64,000 nt of DNA from Chitinophagaceae bacterium DXS (GTDB lineage Bacteria > Bacteroidota > Bacteroidia > Chitinophagales > Chitinophagaceae): positions 6,153,327-6,217,326 of the forward strand of contig CP128386.1 of NCBI GenBank assembly GCA_030345135.1. Reading direction: 5' to 3'. The notes beneath the pieces are model-generated. The model made no database searches. It was given only the letters and a program-made list of their open reading frames with translations, and was not told where the DNA came from. This document shows, piece by piece, positions 17,557 through 27,189 of this stretch; position 1 is the stretch's first letter; every line of letters starts with the position of its first letter. A program made the position numbers and the translations under genes.

Positions 17557-19341
17557 CTAATGCAGTGTAGGGTCAAAGCTTCCGCCCCAGTCTACATTCT
17601 GTTGAAGGTTTTGGTTTTTTACCAAAACGCTCTGTGGAATAGGGAAGAAGTAATACTTATCTGGCAATGAATTCACTTTTACGCCGGCCTGTGGTGCCTG
17701 CAATATGGAATATTTGAAATTGCTTTCAGTAAGCGTGTTATTATCAGCCGCTGTCTTAGCCTCAGTTAATGGCATTTCAGCACCATTGGCCTCAATTGCA
17801 ATCGCTTCAACACCGTGTTTGGTTCCATTGTCGAGCACACTGAACATGCGCCAGCGTCTCAGATCCCAAAAACGGAAGCCTTCAAAGCAAAGCTCAATAT
17901 TGCGTTCATCCACAATCGCCTGGCGCATTTGCTGTCTGTTGGCTGCAGAAATGCCATAGTTGCCGTCTGCTCCGGGTTCAATGCCAGCCCTGCTTCTTAT
18001 TTGTTTAAGAATATCCATTGCATCAGCCAAATGTCCTGTTTCATTTGCCGCTTCGGCATAGTTAAGCATCACTTCTGCAAAGCGCATTAGCACAAAATCC
18101 ACATCATATTGCTGCACCTGTGCCTGCGTGAGCACTTGCTTGGAGCCCTTCAGAATAAAAAAGCCTGTATACCGGTCGTTATTGGTTGATTTGTCCGAAG
18201 AGTTTGGATTGATGCCATAATTGTCCAACGCATTGGCTATGCCAACCGAAGTATATTGTCTGTAACCGACAGTTGTGCCGGCTACGGGGTATTGTTTGGC
18301 GTTCCAAACGGCTGACTTTTCAAAACGGGGATCCCTGTTCTGCCAGTAAGATTGAAGCAGCTGGTCTTCTGACTTATAATATTTGCCGGATGGATCATTG
18401 AATTGTTTGCCATCTTTCATCGGAAATGCTCTTACGAGTTCCCATGTAGGACAGGTGGATGCATTGCCACGGCTTAAAGATCCCGGTCTTATCGTTTCAT
18501 CCCATGCTGCTACTTTATTCGGATACAGATTGATCACAGAAAACACCACTTCGCTATTGCGCTCATTAAGAAAAATTCCCGAATAGTCGTCTGTAAGTTT
18601 ATATCCCTGGGCAGTCAGATCATCGTATGCTTTTTTGTTTGCAGTATAGGCATTGGTCCAATAAGTGTTATCCCAGGGGTTGGAAGGGTTGAACTGTGGA
18701 GAGGCCATATACAATAATACTTTTGCCTTAAACGCAGTAGCAAAATTTCCGTCAATTTTACCCCAGTCTGCAGATGCCGGCAAAATGTGTTTTGGAAGCA
18801 ATGCAATTGCTGAATCAATATCTTTCACCATCAGATCAAAACACTCTTTGGTAGAGTTACGGGGAACAGCAAGTGTATCAGTGTACCTGTCCTGGGGCTT
18901 TGTAAGATAAGGCACACCACCATAAGCTCTTACCATCCCAAAATAAGTATATGCACGCAGAAAATAAGCCTGGCCCATTATCTGGTCCTTTACATTTTTA
19001 GCTAAAGAACCGTTGGGTACATCAACGATCGCCTGGTTGATTAAACGCATGGTTGTATAATTCCAGCCGCTGTATGCATCACCTATTACCGAGCTGGCAC
19101 TGTTGGTGATTGTAATGGCGTCCGGTGGAAAAACAATGCCGGATAACTGGTCGCTTGTTCTGTCAGCAGAAGCTCTCCAGTTACCAAATACCGGATAAAT
19201 ATTGGCAAGGTATGCATTGGCAAGATTGGCATCATTCCAAACCTGGTCCGGACTGTAGTTGTTAAGATCTTCTACATCCAGAACTTTGGAACAGCTTGTT
19301 GCTATTGCGATTGTATAAAGGAAGAAAATAATTTTTTTCAT
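17557..19341 (-). CDS. RagB/SusD family outer-membrane nutrient-binding lipoprotein (locus 1)
   Basis: A 594-residue protein from the ATG at 19341, which opens a lipoprotein signal (Cys17 in ATSC-SK). It shows the SusD helical TPR-like fold: NYSPDQVWND, AYFLRAYTYFGMVRAYGGVPYL, FKAKVLLYMASPQFNPSN, then MRFAEVMLNYAEAANETG, ERNIELCFEGFRFWDLRRWRMF and the C-terminal YYFFPIPQSVL. SusD proteins sit on the cell surface over a SusC channel and bind glycan before import. The paired SusC gene ends 35 nt upstream. Confidence 0.95.
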   Translation of the reverse strand: MKKIIFFLYTIAIATSCSKVLDVEDLNNYSPDQVWNDANLANAYLANIYPVFGNWRASADRTSDQLSGIVFPPDAITITNSASSVIGDAYSGWNYTTMRLINQAIVDVPNGSLAKNVKDQIMGQAYFLRAYTYFGMVRAYGGVPYLTKPQDRYTDTLAVPRNSTKECFDLMVKDIDSAIALLPKHILPASADWGKIDGNFATAFKAKVLLYMASPQFNPSNPWDNTYWTNAYTANKKAYDDLTAQGYKLTDDYSGIFLNERNSEVVFSVINLYPNKVAAWDETIRPGSLSRGNASTCPTWELVRAFPMKDGKQFNDPSGKYYKSEDQLLQSYWQNRDPRFEKSAVWNAKQYPVAGTTVGYRQYTSVGIANALDNYGINPNSSDKSTNNDRYTGFFILKGSKQVLTQAQVQQYDVDFVLMRFAEVMLNYAEAANETGHLADAMDILKQIRSRAGIEPGADGNYGISAANRQQMRQAIVDERNIELCFEGFRFWDLRRWRMFSVLDNGTKHGVEAIAIEANGAEMPLTEAKTAADNNTLTESNFKYSILQAPQAGVKVNSLPDKYYFFPIPQSVLVKNQNLQQNVDWGGSFDPTLH

Positions 19342-19376
19342 CGTAGAAATTTTAGTGTTATTCTTAACCGTACTTA

Positions 19377-22300
19377 TCAAAACCTGATGTTTGCACCAAT
19401 AGTGAATGTTTTCATGATCGGATAAGAATCATAGTTGTCCTGTTCGGGATCCTGGAACTCTTTCATTTTAGAGAACGTGAGCAGGTTGGTTCCGTTAATA
19501 AAGAATTGAGTCTGTAAAACTTTTATGCGTGAGAGCCATTTTGCCGGGAGGTTATACGCAATATTCAGGTTACGTAGCCTAAGATATCCGCCGTTCCTTA
19601 TCCAAAAAGAAGAACCATCTCCACCGGCTTCAGCCCAGTTCTGGCCTACAACACGCGGGTATTTTCCGTTGGGATTTTCAGGTGTCCAAACATCCCCGGC
19701 CCAGATGGGGTAATATGTTCTGAAGTTGCCTCCCCATTGACGCATACCTGGTCCGTCAAGGTTGCTGATCATGCGATCATAAGCGCTTACACCCTGGAAG
19801 TGCGCATCAAATGAAAATCCTTTCCATGACACGTTAAAGCCCATCCCAAAGTTGATGCGTGGAGATCCATTCTTGCTGAGTAGTTGCACGTCATTTGCAT
19901 CAACCTTTCCGTCTGCACCTGGTTTGTACGCGTCACCTCTCACGTCCTCGAAAAGTAATGCGCCCAAATAAGGTGTTCTTCCAAATTGTTTAAAGTCGCT
20001 GTGAAGAAGTTCATCTAACTGATCCTGCGTGCGTATAATGCCTTTGGCTTTATAACCAAAGATCCTGTTGGCGGGTTGACCAACTGCATTGCGGAAGGCC
20101 TGTGCGCCGCCGGGTTGATAGTCCGGGCTTTGATCTAATACATCCCAACGGTCAATTGCATAGCCAATGTTACCATAAACAGAATAATTGATTTTGCTTC
20201 CTGGAATCATGTCTCTCCATTCAGCAGAAAATTCACCACCACGGAATGATCTTGCAGCATAGTTTTCCGGGGCAAGAGTCTGACCATAGTTGTCCGGCAA
20301 TGTAACGGTACGTGCACCAAGGATGTTCGTCATTTTGTTTACAAACACATCTACCTTACCCGAAAGCCTGTTTTGCAATGTGGCAAAATCAAGACCTATG
20401 TTGGCATTGGTGATGGTGGCCCATGTAAGGTTAGGGTTAGGCGTAGCCCCCGGGCCGATACCTGTATATAGGTTGTTGCCCCATATATAAGAGCCGGTGT
20501 TCTGATAAGTGTAGCGATAGGAGAATGGCGCAATTTTATTGTTGTTCACATCCAGGTCGTTACCCGTTGTTCCATATGATGCTCTCAGCTTCAACTCATC
20601 TACCCAGCTAACGCTATTCTTGAAGAAAGACTCCTGTGATATTCTCCATCCCACAGAAGCTGAAGGGAAGAAGCCCCAGCGTTTCTTTGGAGGGAAAAGC
20701 GTATTACCATCATAACGGAAAGAGAACTCGGCTATATAGCGTTTGTCAAAAGAATAGTTAAAGCGGCCAATCCACGATTGCCTTGCACCGTTTTGCTCGT
20801 AGCCTGTACCATAGCGATTGGTTGCGTCATTTGAATAAGCAAACATCTGGTCAATAGGTGCAATAGGTTGCTGTGCTTTTGCTGTTGCACTGGTTAGGCC
20901 GGTTTCAGCCTGCTCATACACCAATAACCCGTCAACTGAATGTTTCCGGAAATTGCGGTTATAAGTCAGGTAGCCGTCTATCTGATAGTTCCATCCATTC
21001 TGCATATTATACTGCATGAAAGGGCTGTTTTGACTAAACGTGAATATGTTTGTCTTATTCGGATCGGGCGGGCCAGGAATAAAACGGTTGCCATCAGGAT
21101 CAGCAGAAATAAAAACATAGTTGGTCTGATAGGTTAAGAACCATTTACGCATGTAATCATTGGCTTCATAATTTGCCATCACTTTTGCAGCCAGTCCCGG
21201 AATTAATTTATGCAGTTTAATATCAAGTGTTGCAATGGTATTCAACTGTCTTCTTCTTGTTTTGATATAACGCTGTCCTTCAACCTGGTCAATTACGTTC
21301 CATGCCTGCCAGCTACCCATTGGCGTTTGTACAGGGTAACGGGTAATTTCATTTGCAGGAGAGCCATCTGCATTCAGATAAAATGGATATAACTTAGGCC
21401 AGTTGAAAGTAACCCTGTAAAAGTCTCCCACGTTATAATCGTCATCTCCGGTGAAGGGCCAGTAAAAACGATCAGGGTTTTGCTGAGCTGCTGAAACATT
21501 CAGGTTAAGCTTTATGTCATCAGAAATTTTTGCTGTAACGTTGGTCCTCAAATTATATTTACCATAATCAAGATTGATGTAAGATCCTTTGTCATTCGTA
21601 TAGCTTAGCATGGAATAATAAGTGATCTTATCGCTACCGCCATTTACACTCAACATGTATTTCTGTGTTTGAGGATTGCGCCAGATCCAGTCATTTACAT
21701 TGTAGTTCCGGTTTTTAAAATAGTCAAACTCAGCCTGGCCGTTCGGCAAGGTTGCACTGTTAAACTCAGCAACGCGGTTCTGATAGATCAGTTCATCTGT
21801 GGCAGTAGTTTTGTTGGACAACAATTCCTGCGTAGGTTTTCCCGTAGTATAAGAAGCCTGGAAGTTGAACACAGGTTTTCCAATAGTTCCGCTTTTAGTT
21901 GTAACCATAATTACACCATTACCTGCGCGTGAACCATATATTGAAGCAGTTGCCGCATCTTTAAGAATGCTCATCTGGTCAATTTCATTTGGATCGAGCG
22001 CATCAAAAGCTGTTTTATCTCTCAGTATACCATCAATAACATACAATGGGTCTCCAAAACTTCCCCTGATCCTGATGGCAGATGTTGCACCCGCGAGGCC
22101 TGAAGTATTGGTTACGTTAACACCGGGTGCGCGTCCAGCCAAAGCATTGGACAGATTGCTCACGGGAACATCAGTTAACTTACTCATGGTGACTGTTGAA
22201 ATGGCTCCGGTCACATTTGTTTTTTTCTGAGTACCATAACCAACTACCACTACCTCACCTAATTCGGCACTGCTGCTTTTCAACGCAATGGTTAAGTTGG

Positions 22301-22913
22301 AGCGCTGAGCTACGATTGATTCTGAATAGCTTATATATCCAACTGACGAGAACAACAATACATCACCGTTATCAGCACTTATTTCGAACTTACCGGCCTC
22401 ATCGGTAAATACACCACCTGGTTTGTTTTTCAGCGTTACACTAACACCGCTGAGTGGCTTATTGGTTTCATCCGTTACAATACCTTTTATTGTTCTTTCT
22501 TCCTTGTAAACAGCCTGAAGTTGCAGATTCGAAAGCCTTTCTGCAGATGTTTTGGTTTGATTTTTTGTCAGGACAATATAGCTGTCGACAACCTCAAAAT
22601 CAATTTTTAACGGTTTGAACAATGCTGTGAATACTTCTCTAAGTTCTTTGTTTTCAGCACTGTACCATACTTTTTTCTCTTTGTCAAGGACATCGCCTGA
22701 ATAGGAAAAACTTATGTCAGCAGATTTTTCCAGGATCTTCAGTGCGTCCGGGAGTTTTTCTCCTTTAAAATTTACGGTGATCTTTTGATCAAGAACAGAT
22801 TGACCCTTTCCTTCCCTGGCAAGAGCAGTGTTTAAAATTGCCAGTATAAAAAAGGTTTTAATCGCTGTGATTCTCATAAGCAAAACGATTGAACAGTTTC
22901 GTTTTTTGTTCAT
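19377..22913 (-). CDS. SusC/RagA TonB-dependent transporter with STN signalling domain (locus 1)
   Basis: A 1178-residue protein from the ATG at 22913 (a second candidate is at 22877). The signal sequence is followed by an STN domain (about residues 45-115: KITVNFKGEKLPDALKILE.. to SYIVL), a carboxypeptidase-regulatory-like domain (GIVTDETNKPLSGVSVTL), the motif GEVVVVGYGTQKK, a plug domain (YVIDGI, SIYGSRAGNGVIMVTTKSG) and a C-terminal beta-barrel ending FTIGANIRF. The STN domain marks it as a transducer that contacts a FecR protein to release an ECF sigma factor; both are encoded upstream on the same strand. The imported substrate is probably a glycan fragment. Confidence 0.95.
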   Translation of the reverse strand: MNKKRNCSIVLLMRITAIKTFFILAILNTALAREGKGQSVLDQKITVNFKGEKLPDALKILEKSADISFSYSGDVLDKEKKVWYSAENKELREVFTALFKPLKIDFEVVDSYIVLTKNQTKTSAERLSNLQLQAVYKEERTIKGIVTDETNKPLSGVSVTLKNKPGGVFTDEAGKFEISADNGDVLLFSSVGYISYSESIVAQRSNLTIALKSSSAELGEVVVVGYGTQKKTNVTGAISTVTMSKLTDVPVSNLSNALAGRAPGVNVTNTSGLAGATSAIRIRGSFGDPLYVIDGILRDKTAFDALDPNEIDQMSILKDAATASIYGSRAGNGVIMVTTKSGTIGKPVFNFQASYTTGKPTQELLSNKTTATDELIYQNRVAEFNSATLPNGQAEFDYFKNRNYNVNDWIWRNPQTQKYMLSVNGGSDKITYYSMLSYTNDKGSYINLDYGKYNLRTNVTAKISDDIKLNLNVSAAQQNPDRFYWPFTGDDDYNVGDFYRVTFNWPKLYPFYLNADGSPANEITRYPVQTPMGSWQAWNVIDQVEGQRYIKTRRRQLNTIATLDIKLHKLIPGLAAKVMANYEANDYMRKWFLTYQTNYVFISADPDGNRFIPGPPDPNKTNIFTFSQNSPFMQYNMQNGWNYQIDGYLTYNRNFRKHSVDGLLVYEQAETGLTSATAKAQQPIAPIDQMFAYSNDATNRYGTGYEQNGARQSWIGRFNYSFDKRYIAEFSFRYDGNTLFPPKKRWGFFPSASVGWRISQESFFKNSVSWVDELKLRASYGTTGNDLDVNNNKIAPFSYRYTYQNTGSYIWGNNLYTGIGPGATPNPNLTWATITNANIGLDFATLQNRLSGKVDVFVNKMTNILGARTVTLPDNYGQTLAPENYAARSFRGGEFSAEWRDMIPGSKINYSVYGNIGYAIDRWDVLDQSPDYQPGGAQAFRNAVGQPANRIFGYKAKGIIRTQDQLDELLHSDFKQFGRTPYLGALLFEDVRGDAYKPGADGKVDANDVQLLSKNGSPRINFGMGFNVSWKGFSFDAHFQGVSAYDRMISNLDGPGMRQWGGNFRTYYPIWAGDVWTPENPNGKYPRVVGQNWAEAGGDGSSFWIRNGGYLRLRNLNIAYNLPAKWLSRIKVLQTQFFINGTNLLTFSKMKEFQDPEQDNYDSYPIMKTFTIGANIRF

Positions 22914-23079
22914 ACATTTAAGTGATTTTGCAGTGAATAATGGTTTACGCAAATCGGCTTAGACGGCTCCGTACCGCTAAGTAATTAAGGTGGCGAGTGC
23001 CGCGAACACCGCCATCTTCTCTTGTTAATTTTTGGTTTAATGAATGCTCATGAATCTTTGTTTTTTGAAGGATGAATAA

Positions 23080-24162
23080 TTATTTGCTTTTGGTAAAAAT
23101 GATCTTGTTGTCTTCAATTCTATAATTCGCATTCACTGTTTTACTGATAACATGAAGCATGCTTTCAAGACTTTGAGAGGTTAGCAGTGTAATAGTTATG
23201 TCGGTACCCTGAAAATCATTTGCTGTGTATTTGATCTCCACATCAAATCTGCGGGCAACAGCATCAAGTAGTGCCGGGACCGTTACCCTGTCAAAGTGCT
23301 GGTTTTTTTCTGTGATCGGTTTGATAACAGCATCGTCAGGCGTGGAAAGACTCCTGGTCTCAATTGTATCCAGTATTGCCAGGTAAGAGCATTGTTGCGA
23401 CGGCAGCAATACTGCTATTGCTGATGGCTTTTGTTCATCTCCTTTTTTATATACCATCACTTTACCTGTTTTAACGCTAACGGTTATGTTCTTGCTGTCA
23501 GGCATTGTAACAATGCTAAAACTTGTGCCTACCACACGCGTAACAACAGAGCCGGTATAAACGTAAAAGGGTTTTGAAGCATCTTTAGCCACCTGGAAAA
23601 AAGCGTTACCCGTAAGCGTTACCTCGCGTTTATAGCCCGTGAATATTTTCTCAGCCGTGATCGTGCTCTGAGGTGCAAGATTGATTGCAGTGCCGTCACT
23701 CAGATGTATTAACCTGAAATGTGTACTTGTATTGGTTATGATTTGTTTTGACTGTATGTCAGCTTTTGTTTCGGCCAATACCGGCGCAGTATTGTTGACA
23801 GGGTCTTTTTTAGAAAGAAAGAAAATTGTTGTCGCAAAAATGACAACGGCAGCAGCGACAGCATAGCGATAAATATTAGTCTTGTGTTTGTATTTAATTG
23901 TGACCTCCTTTCCGGAGGTCTGTAATTCCTTTTCTATGTTCTGCCACGTAGATTGCAAAATATCTTGCCTTACAGGTGCGTAGTTCTCCTTTTCTGCTTC
24001 GTGCAATTCCTGTACAAGTATTGCAGCTTCGTCTGCAACAGGTTTTTCGTGCGGCGATTCCGCAAAATACTGTTTCCAGTATTCCGCATAAACGCCATTG
24101 GGATTCAATATCCACGAAACAAATTTTTCGTCTAGAACAAACTTTTCCAGTTCCGGGTTCAT
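23080..24162 (-). CDS. FecR family anti-sigma factor (locus 1)
   Basis: A 360-residue protein from the ATG at 24162; a TTG two codons upstream is not preferred. The N-terminal cytoplasmic part binds the sigma factor, a single membrane helix lies at about residues 102-121 (AVAAAVVIFATTIFFLS), and the periplasmic FecR domain follows (IHLSDGTAINLAPQST, REVTLTGNAFFQVAKD, KPFYVYTGSVVTRVVGTSF). The C-terminal ~70 residues fit DUF4974 (VTVPALLDAVARRFDVEI.. to NKIIFTKSK), the part that contacts an STN domain. It is encoded between the sigma gene and the STN-bearing SusC. Confidence 0.93.
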   Translation of the reverse strand: MNPELEKFVLDEKFVSWILNPNGVYAEYWKQYFAESPHEKPVADEAAILVQELHEAEKENYAPVRQDILQSTWQNIEKELQTSGKEVTIKYKHKTNIYRYAVAAAVVIFATTIFFLSKKDPVNNTAPVLAETKADIQSKQIITNTSTHFRLIHLSDGTAINLAPQSTITAEKIFTGYKREVTLTGNAFFQVAKDASKPFYVYTGSVVTRVVGTSFSIVTMPDSKNITVSVKTGKVMVYKKGDEQKPSAIAVLLPSQQCSYLAILDTIETRSLSTPDDAVIKPITEKNQHFDRVTVPALLDAVARRFDVEIKYTANDFQGTDITITLLTSQSLESMLHVISKTVNANYRIEDNKIIFTKSK

Positions 24163-24463
24163 AAGCAATTTAGTATGGTCCGGTACATCAGAGCAAAAAA
24201 GTTGTAAAACATACTCAGTGTTTTGGAAGTTTTTTTGAAAAAGATGAAAAAGGTGTGAGGCGTAAGGTGTGAGGTATCAGCTGTCAGGTATCAGGTGTTC
24301 AAGAGCGTGATGAAGGGGTGAGGAGGGAAAGAATAAAGTTATTCTGACATGCTATTCTTGCTTAATCGTTGTTCGATATATGTTAAGCTGATGAGGAGAA
24401 AGAAATCAGACATCCTCAAATCCTACATCAGACATCAAATTCTGCATCAGGCATTCAGAAATA
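24163..24463. repeat. Spacer with GTGTGAG/GTATCAG and ATCAGAC heptads
   Basis: Between FecR and the sigma gene, positions 24251-24300 read in 7-bp steps (GTGTGAG, GCGTAAG, GTGTGAG, GTATCAG, CTGTCAG, GTATCAG). Positions 24404-24465 carry a looser CATCAGA array. No gene is visible. Confidence 0.65.
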
Positions 24464-25075
24464 TCAGGCAAAAAAAGCAATCAGTCCAATCAGTACCAAA
24501 AATGATATCGCTGGGAATTTCACAGCTTCCTGCCTTAATGTTTTCAACGCACGCTGCATAAGGTTAAGGATAGATTGATAATTCATGCCCATTAAAGCGG
24601 TCATTTCAACATAAGAAAAGTTATGATAGAAATGGAGGTGGATCGCTTCACGCTGCCTGGAGCTAAGCTTGCTTAACAGGTCCTGGATAATTTTTGTATT
24701 GAGGTTGTTCTGCTCCAATTGAATGGCAAGATGCTCGGGCGTTTCGTGACAGGGGTATTCAAAAATCGCCGGGTTGGAATAATTATCGAGAAATAACGGT
24801 ACTGCATTGCTGTTGCGTAAAATTCTGTGACGAAGCGTTTTAAACAGGTAAAATTTGGGGTGTTTGGCAATGCCGATCGTTTCGCGATATTTCCAGATCT
24901 CAATAAATATGTCCTGGATGCTATCCTTTAAAAGGTTAGCATCGCTTGTCAGTTTACTGCCATAGTTGAACAGGTCCGCTGCGTACATCCGGTAAAGATG
25001 TTCGAAGGCAGCAGCATCGCTATGTTTGAGTTTTTTCCATAAAGCTTCACCTGGCTGTTGAAAGTTTTGGTTCAT
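24464..25075 (-). CDS. ECF RNA polymerase sigma factor with hydrophobic C-terminal tail (locus 1)
   Basis: A 203-residue sigma-70 family protein from the ATG at 25075. Region 2 reads FEHLYRMYAADLFNYGSKLT..DSIQDIFIEIWKYR and region 4 reads LSSRQREAIHLHFYHNFSYVEMTALMGMNYQSILNLMQRALKTL in family order. After region 4 the protein ends in a stretch of about 17 hydrophobic residues (FPAISFLVLIGLIAFFA) that looks like a membrane anchor or a FecR-contact helix. It would drive the downstream SusC/SusD genes when FecR is signalled by the STN domain. A LacI-operator-like palindrome lies 52 nt upstream. Confidence 0.92.
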   Translation of the reverse strand: MNQNFQQPGEALWKKLKHSDAAAFEHLYRMYAADLFNYGSKLTSDANLLKDSIQDIFIEIWKYRETIGIAKHPKFYLFKTLRHRILRNSNAVPLFLDNYSNPAIFEYPCHETPEHLAIQLEQNNLNTKIIQDLLSKLSSRQREAIHLHFYHNFSYVEMTALMGMNYQSILNLMQRALKTLRQEAVKFPAISFLVLIGLIAFFA

Positions 25076-25126
25076 GGCAGTTATCCTCAACCCTTAAGGT
25101 AACAACATAAATGAAAGATAATTTAA

Positions 25127-25139
25127 TCAAACGTTTGCG
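25127..25139. promoter_or_regulatory. Operator-like palindrome upstream of the locus-1 sigma gene
   Basis: TCAAACGTTTGCG, containing the perfect palindrome CAAACGTTTG, lies 52 nt before the start codon. The same 13-mer recurs upstream of the sulfatase and of the locus-2 sigma gene. The form resembles LacI/PurR-family operators. Confidence 0.6.
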
Positions 25140-25178
25140 TAGTTAAATGGAAAAGAAAAGTAATATATTAACCCGGCT

Positions 25179-25368
25179 TTTTTTAAACCATATAAGGCAT
25201 ATAAGAAAATATAAGGCTTCGCTATTTTTTAATGCCTTATATACAACTAGTGAATAGTCAATGGTCAAGATCCGAGCTGGATAAGTAAATACATTCTTGT
25301 TGTAGTGTTATCATTATCCTGAGCAAAAGTTCTTATATTTTCTTATATGCCTTATATGGTTTAAAAAA
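25179..25368. repeat. Inverted-repeat element A (190 bp, perfect 37-bp TIRs)
   Basis: The left arm at 25179-25215 is exactly the reverse complement of the right arm at 25332-25368; both contain AAACCATATAAGGCATATAA. The interior has a heptad array (AGTGAAT-type) and no open frame. The flank at 25369-25460 carries CTTCGCTTCGGTCAGCTTTA, GCTTT heptads and AAAGAAACGTTGGCG. It is shared with elements B and C. Confidence 0.9.
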
Positions 25369-25536
25369 CTTCGCTTCGGTCAGCTTTAGCCTTTAGGCTT
25401 TATCAATTGTTTACAAAGAAACGTTGGCGTGGCCAACAACTTACTTATATGGTTTAAAATGTTTTTATGCCGTTTTCGGCATGGCTGCACAAATGTGCAA
25501 GCATGCTTCACGATTACAACCGAAGGTTTTGGTGAA

Positions 25537-27075
25537 TTAATTCTTTGGTTTAAATTTTGGATCGATGAATTCCCATTCTCTGATTACTGCCGTCTGATGT
25601 TCTTTTTGTATGATGCTTTCGAATTGTGCAATGATGTCGGCATGATCTGATGCCAGGTTTGTTGTTTCTTTTTCATCATGCAGCATCTCAAACAGTTCCC
25701 AATGGCTCTGCTTGTTTTTGATATCACTCTTTACACCTTTCCAGTTTCCCATGCGGATGGCGATCTGTCCGCTCTTTTCAGGATATTCAAAATATAGGTA
25801 CTCATGTTTTTTTTGTTTGGCCGGCTGCCCGAGTAGTGTTGGCAGAAAAGACAGGCCATCTGTGTGCCAGTTTGTTTTTGTTGACGTAAGCTCTGTGAGC
25901 GTGGCCATCAGATCATACTGAGCAGATATAAGATCGGAGACCTGGCCGGCTTTTATCTTGCCTGGCCATCTGGCTATAAATGGCATTCTGATGCCGCCTT
26001 CGTACAGGTCCATTTTTCTTCCTCTTAGTCCTGCTGTTAAATTAAAATATTCTGCATTAACTCCTCCTACATTAAAGGTAGTTCCGTTATCGCTGCTAAA
26101 CATGACGATGGTGTTGTCGTCCAGATGTAATTCCTTTAGGAGCGCCATTATTTTGCCAACCTGCTTGTCTGTATAGCTGATCATTGCAGCGTAAGTAGAA
26201 AGAGGGTAACGGCATGGCGCATATCCGTTTTCTCCATAATAAGGTTGTTCATCAAATTGTCCGATATATTCTTTCACTGCATCATCCGGGGCCTGCAGCG
26301 ATACATGCGGACCAGTATAAGGAAGGTACAAAAAGAACGGTTCATCCTTGTGGGCTTTTATGAAGGCGAATGTTTTTTCTGCCATTTTAGTACCGCTGTA
26401 TTCATTACCCTTAAACCTATCAAAATCCTGCGGCGATGCATTTTTTGATAAAGGCTGATGAACGTAGATGTATTTGTTGTTGAGTGTATCTTTTTTTCCA
26501 TTCTCCCATAAGTGTGTGGGATAAAAATTGTGTGCCTGCTTTTGATCAAGATAACCATAGAAATAATCGAAGCCCTGCTTATTCGGATCACCTGTTGAGT
26601 TATTCATTCCTAGTCCCCACTTGCCGATAGCGCCTGTTGCATAGCCTGCCTGTTTCATTAACTGCGCAATTGTGAAGGCTCCTTCAGGCAATGCCATTTG
26701 ACCACCTTCATCTTCATCAGAGAAACCTCCGAACTCATAGTTGCCTCTTATAAAGCAATGGCCTGAATGCTTTCCCGTTAGCAGTCCGGTTCTGGCCGGC
26801 GCACATACCGGGAATGTTGTGTAATGCCGTGTAAAACGCATGCCTTCAGCTCCAAGTTGATCAATGTTCGGCGTTTTTATCTTTTGCTGACCATAGCAAC
26901 CAAGCTCGCCATAGCCCATATCATCAAGGTAAATGAAGATGACGTTGGGTTTGCGTTGAGCTTGTGCTATTGCCGAAAATGAGATGCATGCAAAAAGAAG
27001 AATTGCATATATGGATGCAAAAATTGTATTAGAACTTTTAATTCTTAATTTGAAAATATAAAAGGAATTAAGCAT
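25537..27075 (-). CDS. Secreted formylglycine-dependent sulfatase (arylsulfatase family)
   Basis: A 512-residue protein with an N-terminal signal region (hydrophobic to about AIAQ-AQ, residue 38). The sulfatase signature starts at Cys91: CAPARTGLLTG, the Cys-type CxPxR motif that must be converted to formylglycine. The metal ligands Asp51-Asp52 (YLDDMGYGELGCYG) and the later FSSDNGTTF block are in place. It would remove sulfate esters from glycans or aryl substrates outside the cytoplasm. No maturase gene is seen in the window. The gene stands alone on the minus strand between two inverted-repeat elements of opposite orientation, with an operator-like palindrome 67 nt upstream. Confidence 0.93.
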   Translation of the reverse strand: MLNSFYIFKLRIKSSNTIFASIYAILLFACISFSAIAQAQRKPNVIFIYLDDMGYGELGCYGQQKIKTPNIDQLGAEGMRFTRHYTTFPVCAPARTGLLTGKHSGHCFIRGNYEFGGFSDEDEGGQMALPEGAFTIAQLMKQAGYATGAIGKWGLGMNNSTGDPNKQGFDYFYGYLDQKQAHNFYPTHLWENGKKDTLNNKYIYVHQPLSKNASPQDFDRFKGNEYSGTKMAEKTFAFIKAHKDEPFFLYLPYTGPHVSLQAPDDAVKEYIGQFDEQPYYGENGYAPCRYPLSTYAAMISYTDKQVGKIMALLKELHLDDNTIVMFSSDNGTTFNVGGVNAEYFNLTAGLRGRKMDLYEGGIRMPFIARWPGKIKAGQVSDLISAQYDLMATLTELTSTKTNWHTDGLSFLPTLLGQPAKQKKHEYLYFEYPEKSGQIAIRMGNWKGVKSDIKNKQSHWELFEMLHDEKETTNLASDHADIIAQFESIIQKEHQTAVIREWEFIDPKFKPKN

Positions 27076-27141
27076 ATCGTCTTGTAATAGATAAATGCTA
27101 ATTTCCTGTTTTGTATTTGATCAGGAGTTGATTTTATTCAG

Positions 27142-27154
27142 TCAAACGTTTGCG
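27142..27154. promoter_or_regulatory. Operator-like palindrome upstream of the sulfatase gene
   Basis: A second copy of TCAAACGTTTGCG lies 67 nt before the sulfatase start codon, in the same orientation as the copies at 25127 and 36572. Confidence 0.6.
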
Positions 27155-27189
27155 GAAGATTTTTGGTATAGGCTGAAGAATTTTTTTAA

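Noticed and set aside
22992-23013. GGCGAGTG/CACCGCC hairpin upstream of the locus-1 SusC gene as a terminator
   Set aside because: It has a bulged stem and no T run on the transcribed strand.
25467-25482. ATGCCG-TTTT-CGGCAT hairpin as the sulfatase terminator
   Set aside because: On the minus strand it is followed by A residues rather than T, so it lacks the required tract.
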